Shown: positions 1 through 8,092, counted from the first letter of the stretch. The stretch: DNA of 29,759 nt from Alphaproteobacteria bacterium (GCA_023141075.1 JAGLKL010000002.1:1-29759); one strand, 5' to 3'. Program-made: numbers and translations. The notes: a model not told the origin generated them from the letters alone.

Positions 1-42
1 TGCGCAGAATGGATATAATTAATAGGTCCTGACCCTAAGTAG

Positions 43-70
43 TTGTCAGAGTAAAATAAGGGACTATAGT
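43..70 (+). promoter_or_regulatory. Sigma-70-like promoter of the ter/exchanger cluster
   Basis: A -35 box TTGTCA (43-48, five of six consensus bases) is followed after 16 bases by a -10 box TATAGT (65-70, five of six). This would start transcription near base 77 and leave a leader of about 35 bases before the first TerD-family gene, whose Shine-Dalgarno GAGGA lies at 99-103. It is inferred from consensus only. A second TATAAT at 14-19 has its -35 region outside or at the edge of the window and cannot be judged. Confidence 0.5.
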
Positions 71-111
71 GCTCTCAAAAAAGGATAATAACAGAAGCGA
101 GGAACAGAACA

Positions 112-852
112 ATGGGACACAGTAAAAAGACATCATTACATTCTCTAGCTGAAGCTACGTGTAGTGTTGCTGATTTTTCGGGACATGGGAGATCGTTGGG
201 TGCAGCCGGGTATCGTGTGGCAAGTGATCACCCTGAAAACTGCGAGTTTTTGGAAGAGCCGGGGCAAAGTATTGCGATTTCTCCTCATGAGCACGAATTT
301 GAGTCTATTTTGATTGGCGTAGCATGGGATAATCGTAAGGTTGAGGAATCCGGCTTTTTTGGCAAGATGTTCAAAAAAATCAGGAAAATCGGTGTTGATC
401 TGGATATTGGTTGTTTGTACGAGCTTCAGGATGGCACGCGCGGCTCGTTACAGGCTTTTGGTGAGAAGTTTGGTAATTTGAATGAACCCCCCTATATTTC
501 TCTTTCGGGTGATGAGCGTACAGGCAGTGCGGAAGGCTATGACGAATACGTTCTTATTAACGGCAAGAACTGGAAGGAAATTAAGCGGATTTTGATCTAC
601 ATCTATATTTATAACGGGGCTCCGTCTTGGTCTGTGATAAAGCCGCAAATCGTTGTCGATGTTCCCGGCGAATGTGATCTGTACGTTACACTAAAAGCAC
701 ATGATGACAAGCTGGATCTATGTGCTATAGCTGAACTGGAGAATGTTCGTGATGGGATTAAATTGACAAACCGTACGGAATATTTCCCGGGTCATGAGGA
801 AATGGATCGTGCTTTTGGCTTTGGTCTGTCCTGGGAAGAAGGGATTAAGTAA
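112..852 (+). CDS. TerD-family (TerA-like) stress protein
   Basis: A 246-residue protein resembling the TerD/TerA fold linked to tellurite and general stress resistance. The TerD-like signature is visible as ILIGVAWDNRK (66-76), followed by an acidic GVDLDIGCLYEL (94-105) that matches the calcium-binding D-L-D segment of the family, and a late YDEYVLINGKNW stretch (143-154). No signal peptide or membrane helix is seen, so it is probably cytoplasmic or peripheral at the membrane. The first 50 residues are not typical of TerD and may be a lineage-specific extension. The ATG is preceded by GAGGA at good spacing. It is the first of three co-directional genes, with a calcium exchanger and a second TerD protein downstream. 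Members of this family bind Ca2+; the exact role here is unknown. Confidence 0.8.
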   Translation: MGHSKKTSLHSLAEATCSVADFSGHGRSLGAAGYRVASDHPENCEFLEEPGQSIAISPHEHEFESILIGVAWDNRKVEESGFFGKMFKKIRKIGVDLDIGCLYELQDGTRGSLQAFGEKFGNLNEPPYISLSGDERTGSAEGYDEYVLINGKNWKEIKRILIYIYIYNGAPSWSVIKPQIVVDVPGECDLYVTLKAHDDKLDLCAIAELENVRDGIKLTNRTEYFPGHEEMDRAFGFGLSWEEGIK

Positions 853-906
853 ATATAGCTGTCACAAAGGTCTCCCTTTTTTATTGAAGGAATCAAGGAA
901 GCGTCC

Positions 907-1902
907 ATGGATTCACTGACCCTGTCTTTTTATGATACCAGCATTTTGTCTATGGGGGCGTTGTTTTTTGGCATCATTATGCTGATAAAGGGCGGGAGTT
1001 GGGCGATTGACGCGTCTGTGTATGTGGCTGAACGTCACGGCATATCGCCCATGGTTGTTGGTTTTACCATTATTGCTTTTGGTACGTCTTTGCCGGAGCT
1101 TATTGTCTCGGTGTTTGCTAACCTTCAGGGGGCTCCGGGCATTGCGCTGGGTAATGTTGTCGGGTCGAATATTGCCAATATCCTGCTGGTTTTGGGCTGT
1201 GCTTCGCTTTTTATTACGTTGAGTGCGCGTATCTCGAAAGAATTGGTCCGTGATCTGGTGTTTATGTTGTTTGCTACTATCGCTTTAGCCGGATTGCTCT
1301 ATTATGGCGAGATCACAAGAATGTCAGGCATTATTATGCTGGTTATTCTGGCTGTATACGTTTTTGTGCAGTTCAGAACCTCCCGTGAAGAAGATTTTTC
1401 TCCTCAAGATCCTGAAGAAGCGGACGTATTCAAAAATGATTACATGGTTTATTTCACACTTGGGGTGGGATTGATCTGCATTGCTGTGGGCGCAGAGTTT
1501 TTGGTTAAAGGGGCACGAGTGAGTGCCGGGCTGATTGGTGTACCGGACTCGGTTATTGCGTTGAGTATCGTGGCTTTCGGAACTTCGCTGCCTGAGCTGT
1601 CCACAAGTATTATCGCTGCGCGTAGAAAGCAGGCCGGTATGGTGATCGGTAATATTATCGGCTCGAACGTATTCAACATTCTCATGATCCTTGGTATAAG
1701 TGCTGTGATCAAACCGATCGAACAAGACAGTTTTTCGCCTCAACTTGTCTCATTCGATATATGGGTGACATTGATCGCTGCTCTTATCTGTACGCTTGTC
1801 TTGCTCCTAAAAGGGAGAATATCGCGTTTGACCGGTGGGATGTTTTTTCTGGCATATATCGGGTATAATGTTGTCATATACACGATGAACCTAGCTATTT
1901 GA
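907..1902 (+). CDS. Calcium/sodium (CaCA family, YrbG-like) antiporter
   Basis: A 331-residue integral membrane protein with about ten hydrophobic helices and the two inverted alpha repeats that define the CaCA superfamily. Repeat 1 has GTSLPE (59-64) and GNVVGSN (82-88); repeat 2 has GTSLPE (225-230) and GNIIGSN (248-254). The two glutamates E64 and E230 correspond to the ion-coordinating acidic residues. An acidic loop (about 160-176) joins the two halves. The length matches bacterial YrbG-type exchangers, which export Ca2+ (or another cation) in exchange for Na+ or H+. Shine-Dalgarno AAGGAAG is at 896-902 before the ATG. It lies 54 bases after the first TerD-like gene and 36 bases before the next, so one transcript is likely. 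The true ion specificity cannot be read from sequence. Confidence 0.92.
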   Translation: MDSLTLSFYDTSILSMGALFFGIIMLIKGGSWAIDASVYVAERHGISPMVVGFTIIAFGTSLPELIVSVFANLQGAPGIALGNVVGSNIANILLVLGCASLFITLSARISKELVRDLVFMLFATIALAGLLYYGEITRMSGIIMLVILAVYVFVQFRTSREEDFSPQDPEEADVFKNDYMVYFTLGVGLICIAVGAEFLVKGARVSAGLIGVPDSVIALSIVAFGTSLPELSTSIIAARRKQAGMVIGNIIGSNVFNILMILGISAVIKPIEQDSFSPQLVSFDIWVTLIAALICTLVLLLKGRISRLTGGMFFLAYIGYNVVIYTMNLAI

Positions 1903-1938
1903 TGGCAAGGCAACAGTTTTTAAAAAGGTTTACTTAAG

Positions 1939-2580
1939 ATGACGGATATTTTTGATCGCTCCTTAGATGACATTAAAGTCGAGATCTCCGATAACAAAAT
2001 AGAAAAGGGAGAAGAGGTAAACCTTACATCAAAAGATCCGACGATGAAAAATGTCATTGTTGCTGTTGGCTGGCAGTTGAATTCTTTTGATGCTGATGCT
2101 CTGGATATTGATGTGAGTTGTTTTTTACTCAATAATGATGGTAAAACCCGGATGGATGAAGATTTCGTATTTTATAATAATCTTCAGGATATTGACGAAG
2201 CTGTTGTTCATAACGGCGATAACATTACCGGTGCCGGGGACGGGGACGATGAAACGATCTCTATCGATTTAAACAAAATTCCGTATGAAATCATCAAAGT
2301 TATGTTTGTTCTGTCTATCTATCGCGGAGAAGAAAAAGGTCAGGAAATGTCAAGCATACGCAATGGTTATATACGCTTGATCAATGTTTCCAACGGACAG
2401 GAAATGCTGCGTTATGAAATTTCTCCAGATGTAGAGATTTCTGAAGGAGAAACGGCAATGCGTGTGGCTTCTTTGAACCGGGAAGGGCCTAAATGGCACT
2501 TTGAGACTATTGGTGAGCTGGTTAAGAGTGGGCTGGAAGAAGTGGCAACTGAGTACGATATTATCGTTCACGCCGGGTAG
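1939..2580 (+). CDS. TerD family protein
   Basis: A 213-residue canonical TerD-domain protein. The conserved core is seen in order: VIVAVGWQ (39-46), DALDIDVSCFLL (53-64) with the acidic calcium-site residues, DFVFYNN (75-81), HNGDNITGAGDGDDE (91-105), then the IRLINVSNGQEMLRYEIS region and the end signature WHFETIGE. In known TerD proteins the paired acidic clusters bind two Ca2+ ions. No signal peptide is visible. It is probably co-transcribed with the exchanger and the TerA-like gene upstream. The N-terminal 30 residues are charged and outside the core. The family is associated with tellurite, colicin and phage resistance and with stress, but the substrate or partner is not known; the name is a family assignment. 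Confidence 0.9.
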   Translation: MTDIFDRSLDDIKVEISDNKIEKGEEVNLTSKDPTMKNVIVAVGWQLNSFDADALDIDVSCFLLNNDGKTRMDEDFVFYNNLQDIDEAVVHNGDNITGAGDGDDETISIDLNKIPYEIIKVMFVLSIYRGEEKGQEMSSIRNGYIRLINVSNGQEMLRYEISPDVEISEGETAMRVASLNREGPKWHFETIGELVKSGLEEVATEYDIIVHAG

Positions 2581-2582
2581 GT

Positions 2583-2650
2583 TATAGTAGTTTCATTTAA
2601 GAAAAATTCATTGGCGCAATTCTGTACTATTCTTAAGTGAAACTGCTATA
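2583..2650. repeat. Long inverted repeat between convergent genes
   Basis: TATAGTAGTTTCATTTAAGA (2583-2602) pairs with 2631-2650 over 20 positions, 18 Watson-Crick plus two G-U pairs if read as RNA, with 28 bases between the arms. It starts two bases after the stop of the plus-strand TerD gene and ends against the stop codon of the minus-strand gene. There is no clear T run, so it may be a processing or RNA-stability hairpin rather than a standard terminator. It could protect both 3' ends. Confidence 0.7.
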
Positions 2651-3238
2651 TTATCCTTTCATGCCCATGGTCATGCCTTTTTGTTCGACCTTAAAGCCTT
2701 TTTTCCCGACGCGTCCGCGTCGTCCGCGCCCGCCGCGTTGGCGATCGACCAAGTGCTCTTCTATCAGTTCGTCAACATCAGGTAATTCGTTCATTTGCAA
2801 GGTGGCTATAAAGTCACAGAAAAAGGCCATTCCGCGCTCATCCCAGCTGTGAATTTTACTATGATAAGGTTCGCCCCGGACGATCAAAAACACACCCTGC
2901 CATTCTTGTTCTTTATTAGGCAGAAAACGCATAAACATTATTTGTTCTGGGCCGTCCTGCCCCATTTTAGGGCCGTGCTTTGCCCTTTTATTCTCCTCGT
3001 CGTTTTCATCTTCGTCTTTATCCTCTATTTCTTCGGAGTCAGAACCGGGCTGTTTGTCTTCATCGTGCAGGAACTGGATTTCGGCTTCAACATCACTGAG
3101 GCCTGGACCTACACGTATTTCGGCGCTGCACATGATCCCGTTTTTCGAATCATGTAAAAACCATGGACGAGTTTCATAGGCAGAAAGAATATGTCCTACC
3201 CCAAGTTGTTCCATTAATTCTTTGTATTCAATGCGCAT
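2651..3238 (-). CDS. Hypothetical protein with acidic linker and Gly/Arg/Lys-rich tail
   Basis: A 195-residue protein that I do not recognise. Residues 1-80 and about 125-165 look like a globular alpha/beta domain (IMCSAEIRVGPGLSDVEAEI; GVFLIVRGEPYHSKIHSW). Between them is a strongly acidic low-complexity stretch (about 80-105, rich in D and E). The C-terminus is basic and glycine-rich (DRQRGGRGRRGRVGKKG, about 168-184) and ends MTMGMKG. No signal peptide or membrane helix is present. The acidic insert and the basic tail could interact or bind nucleic acid or membrane, but that is speculation. The gene stands alone, convergent with the TerD gene; the stop codon abuts a long inverted repeat. 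No good Shine-Dalgarno is obvious upstream, so the start is only the first plausible ATG. Confidence 0.7.
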   Translation of the reverse strand: MRIEYKELMEQLGVGHILSAYETRPWFLHDSKNGIMCSAEIRVGPGLSDVEAEIQFLHDEDKQPGSDSEEIEDKDEDENDEENKRAKHGPKMGQDGPEQIMFMRFLPNKEQEWQGVFLIVRGEPYHSKIHSWDERGMAFFCDFIATLQMNELPDVDELIEEHLVDRQRGGRGRRGRVGKKGFKVEQKGMTMGMKG

Positions 3239-3540
3239 TCTTTATACAATTTTTTACTTTTCAAAGTTATATTCATATACAAGCTACATAAAAGCTATAC
3301 ACAAGTAAAACATGAAGATCTTTTTGAACAAAAATATAATCAGCAGCGCATATTGTGCAAGCTTTTTAAAGCATGTTAGCAAATTACTTCAATGTAAAGG
3401 TCAATGTAATGTGGCAGGTGCGTAAAATTTACCATTTTATATTGGGGCGTGTTTTGCTAGTCTTCTAGAGTGTTTTAATGTGTGGGCTTATTTATTGTAC
3501 GCAGTGCAACGGTTGTTAATTTTTGGGAAGATTATAAACG
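3239..3540. other. Divergent intergenic region, no gene seen
   Basis: About 300 AT-rich bases between two divergent genes, expected to hold both promoters. A possible plus-strand pair is TTGCTA near 3454 with a TTTAAT-like box about 16 bases later, but it is weak. A 37-codon open frame (3312-3425) lacks a ribosome binding site and was not called. No repeat or RNA gene is evident. Confidence 0.4.
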
Positions 3541-4695
3541 GTGAAAGAAAGAGATCTCGTTATTAAAGCTGTCGGGAAAATCATATTTATAACCGCTGTT
3601 TTGCTGATAAGCGTATTGGCGTCCGGTTTATTTGTGGCGCAGGCTCAAGATGCACCGCAAGCGGTGCGGAATGTCCAGATGGATAAGACCTGGCAAGAGC
3701 ATGAAGAGGAAAAATATGAGGTTACGATTAAGGATGTGAACCTTCTGATTGCCGGAAAGACAAAGATTTTGTTATGGGGGGTGGAAAGAATTAATCCGAA
3801 TGCGGCTGTATTTAATCTTAAAGCCAGAAATGTCTTGGAAAAGAAAATAGATGGTAAGCCGATTACCTGTATGACTCAGGCCAAAAAAGGGAATGTAATC
3901 AGTGCGCAATGTATTAATCATGCAGAGGATGATCTGAGTCTGTTTATGCTTCAGCAAGGGCTGGTTAGTGCAGATCGTACAGTTATTCACGGTAGCGTGT
4001 ATGAGGAGTCGTATCTGGAAGCTGAGCACGTTGCACATAAAAATAGGTACGGCGTTTGGGCTGTTAGTGAAAAATACTCCACGATTCCAGGGGACAAGCA
4101 GACCAAAAATTTTATGCTTGGTGCATTTTTGCTTGTGGCCGTGTTTATTATGGCGTTGATTGTACTGGGCTTCTTTGTTATGCGGGGGTTTGGCCGTGTG
4201 ATAGACGTACAGAGCCGTTCCCTTGATCTGGCTATGAAAGAACGAGATTTAAAGGAGAAAGAAAAGCTTGTTATTGCCGCTATGATTAATTCGGAAGTGA
4301 AAGAGAATAAAAGCAAGATAGAAGCTTATTTGCTTGTTTATGAAGAGATGCTTCGTGATTTTTCGGATTCTACAAAGCCGCCAACGTACCAGAAAACAGG
4401 TGAAGTTGTTCAAAAACAACCTGCGCTTAGCCGTGTAGTGTTCGATGGTAACACCGATAAGCTTGATTTGTTTGGGACAGAGTGGGCCAGTGATCTCGTC
4501 CATTATTATGCACGGATCAAAACCAACCCGGATTACATTGAAATAGCGCCAGATGCGCTGATTATGGAAGTACAGGATATTATTTTGATGGCTGTCAAGA
4601 ACGCCAAGAAACTGGACGATATTTCCACTTTACTTCTCGAGAAATTTGCCGATCATGAGGCACTGAAAAAACTTATTGAAGATGGTTCCATATAA
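3541..4695 (+). CDS. Membrane-anchored SNase-fold (thermonuclease-like) protein
   Basis: A 384-residue protein starting at GTG with GGGAAG at 3524-3529 as a distant Shine-Dalgarno. A hydrophobic N-terminal segment (11-33) ends AQAQD and is a signal peptide or anchor. Residues about 57-178 look like a staphylococcal-nuclease beta-barrel domain: VTIKDVNLLIAGKTKILLWG, the cysteine pair C110/C124, and the family-typical end YLEAEHVAHKNRYGVWA (158-174). A second membrane helix spans 192-214, followed by a charged coiled-coil-like segment (about 225-275) and an unrecognised C-terminal domain (300-384). The usual SNase catalytic D-x-P-E after the G-I/V motif reads GVERINPN here, so nuclease activity is doubtful. 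The likely topology is periplasmic barrel, helix, cytoplasmic tail. Function unknown; it could be a binding or scaffold protein. Confidence 0.7.
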   Translation: MKERDLVIKAVGKIIFITAVLLISVLASGLFVAQAQDAPQAVRNVQMDKTWQEHEEEKYEVTIKDVNLLIAGKTKILLWGVERINPNAAVFNLKARNVLEKKIDGKPITCMTQAKKGNVISAQCINHAEDDLSLFMLQQGLVSADRTVIHGSVYEESYLEAEHVAHKNRYGVWAVSEKYSTIPGDKQTKNFMLGAFLLVAVFIMALIVLGFFVMRGFGRVIDVQSRSLDLAMKERDLKEKEKLVIAAMINSEVKENKSKIEAYLLVYEEMLRDFSDSTKPPTYQKTGEVVQKQPALSRVVFDGNTDKLDLFGTEWASDLVHYYARIKTNPDYIEIAPDALIMEVQDIILMAVKNAKKLDDISTLLLEKFADHEALKKLIEDGSI

Positions 4696-4712
4696 TTCCT
4701 GAAAGTAACATT

Positions 4713-4845
4713 ATACCGATTATTATTTTAAAGAATGATAATCTACGTTCAAACGCCACGTAAGCTTCGTACTTGTGCCCTTGGGTGCTAACATGCGGGT
4801 CGCAGTCGCAACCTTCTAATTCATTAAATGAACACGAATTGGTAT
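4713..4845. repeat. MITE-like palindromic repeat, long copy (A)
   Basis: A 133-bp element with imperfect terminal inverted repeats ATACCGATT (4713-4721) and AATTGGTAT (4837-4845). Its left part (TTATTTTAAAGAATGATAAT, then CGTTCAAACGCCACG) matches copy D, its right part (GCGGGTCGCAGTCGCAACC, 4795-4813, then AATTCAT and AAATGAA) matches copy B, and its two ends joined together resemble the short copies C and E. It lies between convergent genes, and its right end overlaps the first base of the xseA stop codon. No transposase is encoded in the window. It is the most complete member of the family seen here. Confidence 0.8.
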
Positions 4846-6410
4846 TAGAACAGTGACCCCTGCTCCCCGGTTTTCTTTTGTTTTTTTGGATTTTCTCTTG
4901 CTTTTGCGGGTTGGTTGGTCGTCGGTTTTTCTGTTATGCGAGCGCTCACGTAGTTTTTGCCCTTAAATTGCAAATTGATGTCCTGATTTGGTGAGAGTTC
5001 TTCAGCATTTGTTATGACAGAATTGTTTTTGCTACGGATAACAACATAACCTCTGGCTAAAACATTCTCGAAAGAAAGCAGTCTTAGTTTTTCTGAGAGG
5101 TGAATCAGATTTTTCTCAGTAGTTTTGAACTTTTCATGACCCGCTTTGTGTAATCGCGTGCTTATGTGTCCTAAATCGTTATTTCCGGTGCGGAGTCGGT
5201 TCAATGGTGGGTGCAGGCGGCTGGTCGTACGCCCGAGACGGTGAACCTTATCTGTGTGACGTTGACAAAATGCGCTTTGCGTACGCTGGATGAGGTTTTC
5301 GAATATAAGGCGTTTCTTATCAAGCATTTGGGTAGGATGAATTAGATGTACGCCTGTCTGGAGTAAGTGACGTTGCGCACAGTTTATTGTTGTTTTTAAA
5401 GCGTGCTCCAGACGATCGCCTTTACGGTCTATGTGTTGCGTTTTAAGCTCTAAAATACGCGCCGGGTCACCCAATTTTGCGCCCAATGCATCTATTCTGT
5501 GCTTGTATTGTTGTAAATACCGTCCGGTGGCGTTAATCAGACGTTTTTCGTCCTCAAGGATTTGTGCGCGTAGGTTAATACGCACAGGGACAGCTATTTC
5601 TGCGGCTCCTGTCGGTGTCGGAGCACGCTGATCTGCTGCATAATCTATTAATGTAGTATCTGTTTCGTGCCCTATGGCGGAGATAATCGGTATTATGCTC
5701 TCAGATGTTGCTCGTACTACAATTTCTTCATTGAATGGCATTAGGTCTTCGAGAGAGCCGCCACCTCGTGCGACAATAATAACGTCCGGTTTAAGTTCAG
5801 GGCTCAAACTATTAAGGCCATGAATAGCGTCGGCGATTTCTTTGGCAGCGTTGTCTCCTTGTACTCTTACAGGCCAAAGTATGACATCACGGGGGAAGCG
5901 GTCGGACAGGCGGTGTAAGATATCCCTGATAACTGCGCCGGTTGGAGAGGTAACAACACCGATGCGTTTAGGGAGAAAGGGTAGAGCTTTCTTGCGCTCA
6001 GGAGCAAATAATCCTTCTGCGGTCAGCTTTCTCCTGCGTTCTTCCAGCATTTTGAGTAAAGCGCCTTCACCGGCCAGATCCATGGATTCAATAATAAGCT
6101 GATAGCGTGAATTTCCGGGATATGTTGTCATCTTTCCGGTGCAAATAACTTCTAATCCTTCTTCAGGGCGCACAGAAAGTCGTGTGAGAACGCCTTTCCA
6201 GCACACGGCATCTATAACGGCCTTATCATCCTTGAGGCTGGTATACATATGACCGGAGCGCGGAATCGATACGCGGGAAATTTCCCCCCGCACCCGTACG
6301 CGCCCATAATGCTCTTCCACTGTGCGTTTTAAGGAAAAGGCAAGCTCGGAAACTGAAAATTCAGGGATGTTACTTTGCGTCGCTTTTGCGTTTCCCTCGT
6401 CGAAAATCAT
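4845..6410 (-). CDS. xseA: Exodeoxyribonuclease VII large subunit
   Basis: A 521-residue protein, the catalytic large subunit of exonuclease VII, which together with XseB degrades single-stranded DNA to oligonucleotides in repair. The N-terminal OB-fold (about 16-115) begins FSVSELAFSLK and contains VRVRGEIS and GHMYTSLKDD. The catalytic domain shows KRIGVVTSPTGAVIRD (148-163), VARGGGSLEDL (213-223), and IGHETDTTLIDYAADQRAPT (246-265), which hold the family's conserved D and H residues. A long helical region follows, and the last 40 residues are Lys-rich. The length is typical of alphaproteobacteria, longer than the roughly 456 residues in E. coli. It is divergent from purD, a common arrangement in this class. 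xseB is not in this window. The stop codon abuts a palindromic repeat. Confidence 0.97.
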   Translation of the reverse strand: MIFDEGNAKATQSNIPEFSVSELAFSLKRTVEEHYGRVRVRGEISRVSIPRSGHMYTSLKDDKAVIDAVCWKGVLTRLSVRPEEGLEVICTGKMTTYPGNSRYQLIIESMDLAGEGALLKMLEERRRKLTAEGLFAPERKKALPFLPKRIGVVTSPTGAVIRDILHRLSDRFPRDVILWPVRVQGDNAAKEIADAIHGLNSLSPELKPDVIIVARGGGSLEDLMPFNEEIVVRATSESIIPIISAIGHETDTTLIDYAADQRAPTPTGAAEIAVPVRINLRAQILEDEKRLINATGRYLQQYKHRIDALGAKLGDPARILELKTQHIDRKGDRLEHALKTTINCAQRHLLQTGVHLIHPTQMLDKKRLIFENLIQRTQSAFCQRHTDKVHRLGRTTSRLHPPLNRLRTGNNDLGHISTRLHKAGHEKFKTTEKNLIHLSEKLRLLSFENVLARGYVVIRSKNNSVITNAEELSPNQDINLQFKGKNYVSARITEKPTTNQPAKARENPKKQKKTGEQGSLF

Positions 6411-6617
6411 AAAAATTCCGTAGTCTGTTTGTGTAACAATCTTCCGCAGCGCATTTGGCTAGATTAGGCCAAGCTAACTTGATTCTTTTTTCTATTATGG
6501 CTTAAAACTCAGGAATATCAAGGGGTAGGGTGTTATGGGCTTGTTTTTTTATGTGTGCATGGTAAAAAAAAGAGCTCGCAAGCGAGAAAACAGCAGAAAA
6601 ATCAAGGAGCCAAACAT

Positions 6618-7892
6618 ATGAATATTTTATTAGTTGGATCGGGTGGAAGGGAGCATGCATTTGCTTGGAAACTGTCGCAATCGGCGCGTTGTAGCAAGCT
6701 ATATTGTGCTCCGGGGAATGCCGGGATAGAGGAGCAGGCTGAATGCGTACCTATCAAGGTCAGTGAAATTGATAAAATCGTGTCTTTTGCAGAAGAAAAA
6801 AATATTGAGCTTGTAGTGGTTGGGCCGGAAGCGCCTCTGGTTGATGGGTTGGCAGATGCACTTTCGGCGCATGGTATTAAGGTGTTCGGGCCGAGTGCCA
6901 AGGCGGCGCAACTTGAGGGATCAAAAGGGTTTATGAAGGATTTATGCGCCAAATACGGTATCCCGTCAGCTAAATATGGCCGATTTAAAACAGTGGAGGA
7001 GGCACGAAAATTTATTGAGGAGACAGGCGCACCGATTGTTGTCAAGACAGACGGTCTGGCGGCAGGGAAAGGTGTGATAATTTGCGAAACTGTGGAACAG
7101 GCAATGGATGCCGTTCGCGGAATGTTGGAAGGCGGAATGTTCGGAGATGCAGGGAAAGAGGTGGTTATAGAGGAATTTCTCGAAGGCGAGGAAGTCAGCT
7201 ATTTTGCGCTTGCCGATGGAAAGACAATCCTACCGCTTACCTCTGCGCAGGATCACAAACGCGTTGGAGACGGTGATACGGGCTTAAATACCGGCGGTAT
7301 GGGGGCGTACTCTCCGGCGCATTTCGTAACCCCGGATCTGGAAAAGCAGATTATTGAAAAATTAATTGAGCCAACCATTGCCGGAATGGCAGCGGAAGGG
7401 TGTCCGTTTACAGGCGTACTCTTTGCCGGATTAATGGTAAAGGACGGAAAGGCAACGCTTTTGGAATATAACGTACGCTTTGGCGATCCAGAATGTCAGC
7501 CGCTTATGATGCGTCTTGAGGGCGATCTGGTAGAGATTTTGGATGCGGCTGCACAAGGGCGTTTAGATGAGGTTAAGGATCAGGTGAGTTGGTCGGATGA
7601 TACAACATTGTGCGTGGTGATGGCTGCTGATGGTTATCCGGGAGCTTATGAGAAGGGTACGCATATAAGCGGTTTTGAGGAGGCCAATGCTGTAGAAGGC
7701 GTTTATGTGTTTCACGCAGGTACGGCTGAAAACGAATTTGGTGATATTGTTAATGTTGGTGGACGCGTACTAGGCGTAACAGCTAAAGGTGCGACGATTG
7801 CCGAGGCGCAAAAACGTGCGTATGAAGCGGTTGATAAAATCGATTGGCCGGAAGGATTTTATCGCCGTGACATTGGCTGGCGCGCTCTCTAG
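6618..7892 (+). CDS. purD: Phosphoribosylamine-glycine ligase (GAR synthetase)
   Basis: A 424-residue ATP-grasp enzyme that joins glycine to 5-phosphoribosylamine to give glycinamide ribonucleotide, the second step of de novo purine synthesis, in the cytosol. The start chosen is the ATG preceded by AAGGAG (6604-6609), giving an N-terminus MNILLVGSGGREHAFAWKL that matches the family; the reading frame remains open upstream to 6555 but that extension is Lys/Gln-rich and unlike PurD. Further signatures are VVVGPEAPLVDGLADAL, VVKTDGLAAGKGV, TGGMGAYSPA, and VRFGDPECQ, in the expected order. The length is normal. It is divergent from xseA with about 200 bases between, in which no clear regulatory box could be read. 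Confidence 0.97.
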   Translation: MNILLVGSGGREHAFAWKLSQSARCSKLYCAPGNAGIEEQAECVPIKVSEIDKIVSFAEEKNIELVVVGPEAPLVDGLADALSAHGIKVFGPSAKAAQLEGSKGFMKDLCAKYGIPSAKYGRFKTVEEARKFIEETGAPIVVKTDGLAAGKGVIICETVEQAMDAVRGMLEGGMFGDAGKEVVIEEFLEGEEVSYFALADGKTILPLTSAQDHKRVGDGDTGLNTGGMGAYSPAHFVTPDLEKQIIEKLIEPTIAGMAAEGCPFTGVLFAGLMVKDGKATLLEYNVRFGDPECQPLMMRLEGDLVEILDAAAQGRLDEVKDQVSWSDDTTLCVVMAADGYPGAYEKGTHISGFEEANAVEGVYVFHAGTAENEFGDIVNVGGRVLGVTAKGATIAEAQKRAYEAVDKIDWPEGFYRRDIGWRAL

Positions 7893-7967
7893 ATTCGATC
7901 ATTTAGCCTGAATGTTTTTGCTATGGTTCTATTTGGCTATTTTTTGGTTTTTATGAAAAAAATCACG

Positions 7968-8007
7968 AAAATGCACAGATGTACATTTGTGCATTAATGC
8001 ACATTTT
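7968..8007. repeat. Triple TGCACA inverted/direct repeat
   Basis: AATGCACA (7970-7977) is inverted as TGTGCATT (7988-7995) around a TGTACA centre and then repeated directly as AATGCACATTTT (7996-8007). It lies between the convergent ends of purD and tadA, where no promoter is needed, so a terminator or RNA-processing hairpin is possible. A protein-binding site is the alternative. Confidence 0.6.
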
Positions 8008-8092
8008 GCGCTCATTATACGCGGGCGCATCAAATGAATATAAAAAGACCGAGCGTATATTATTGAGAATGATTTAATTTAACGCCTATTTT

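Noticed and set aside
865..882. AAAGG/CCTTT with T run after the first TerD-like gene
   Set aside because: The short AT-rich stem is weak and the following gene is close and co-directional, so read-through is more likely than termination.
3312..3425. A 37-codon open frame with a CKGQC segment
   Set aside because: It has no ribosome binding site and sits in AT-rich intergenic DNA; a frame this short is expected by chance.
6575..6586. CTCGC-AA-GCGAG palindrome upstream of purD
   Set aside because: The two-base loop is too tight for a stable hairpin and no associated promoter or terminator features were seen.
6555..6617. Upstream in-frame extension of purD
   Set aside because: The Lys/Gln-rich 21 residues do not fit PurD, and the strong AAGGAG precedes the downstream ATG.
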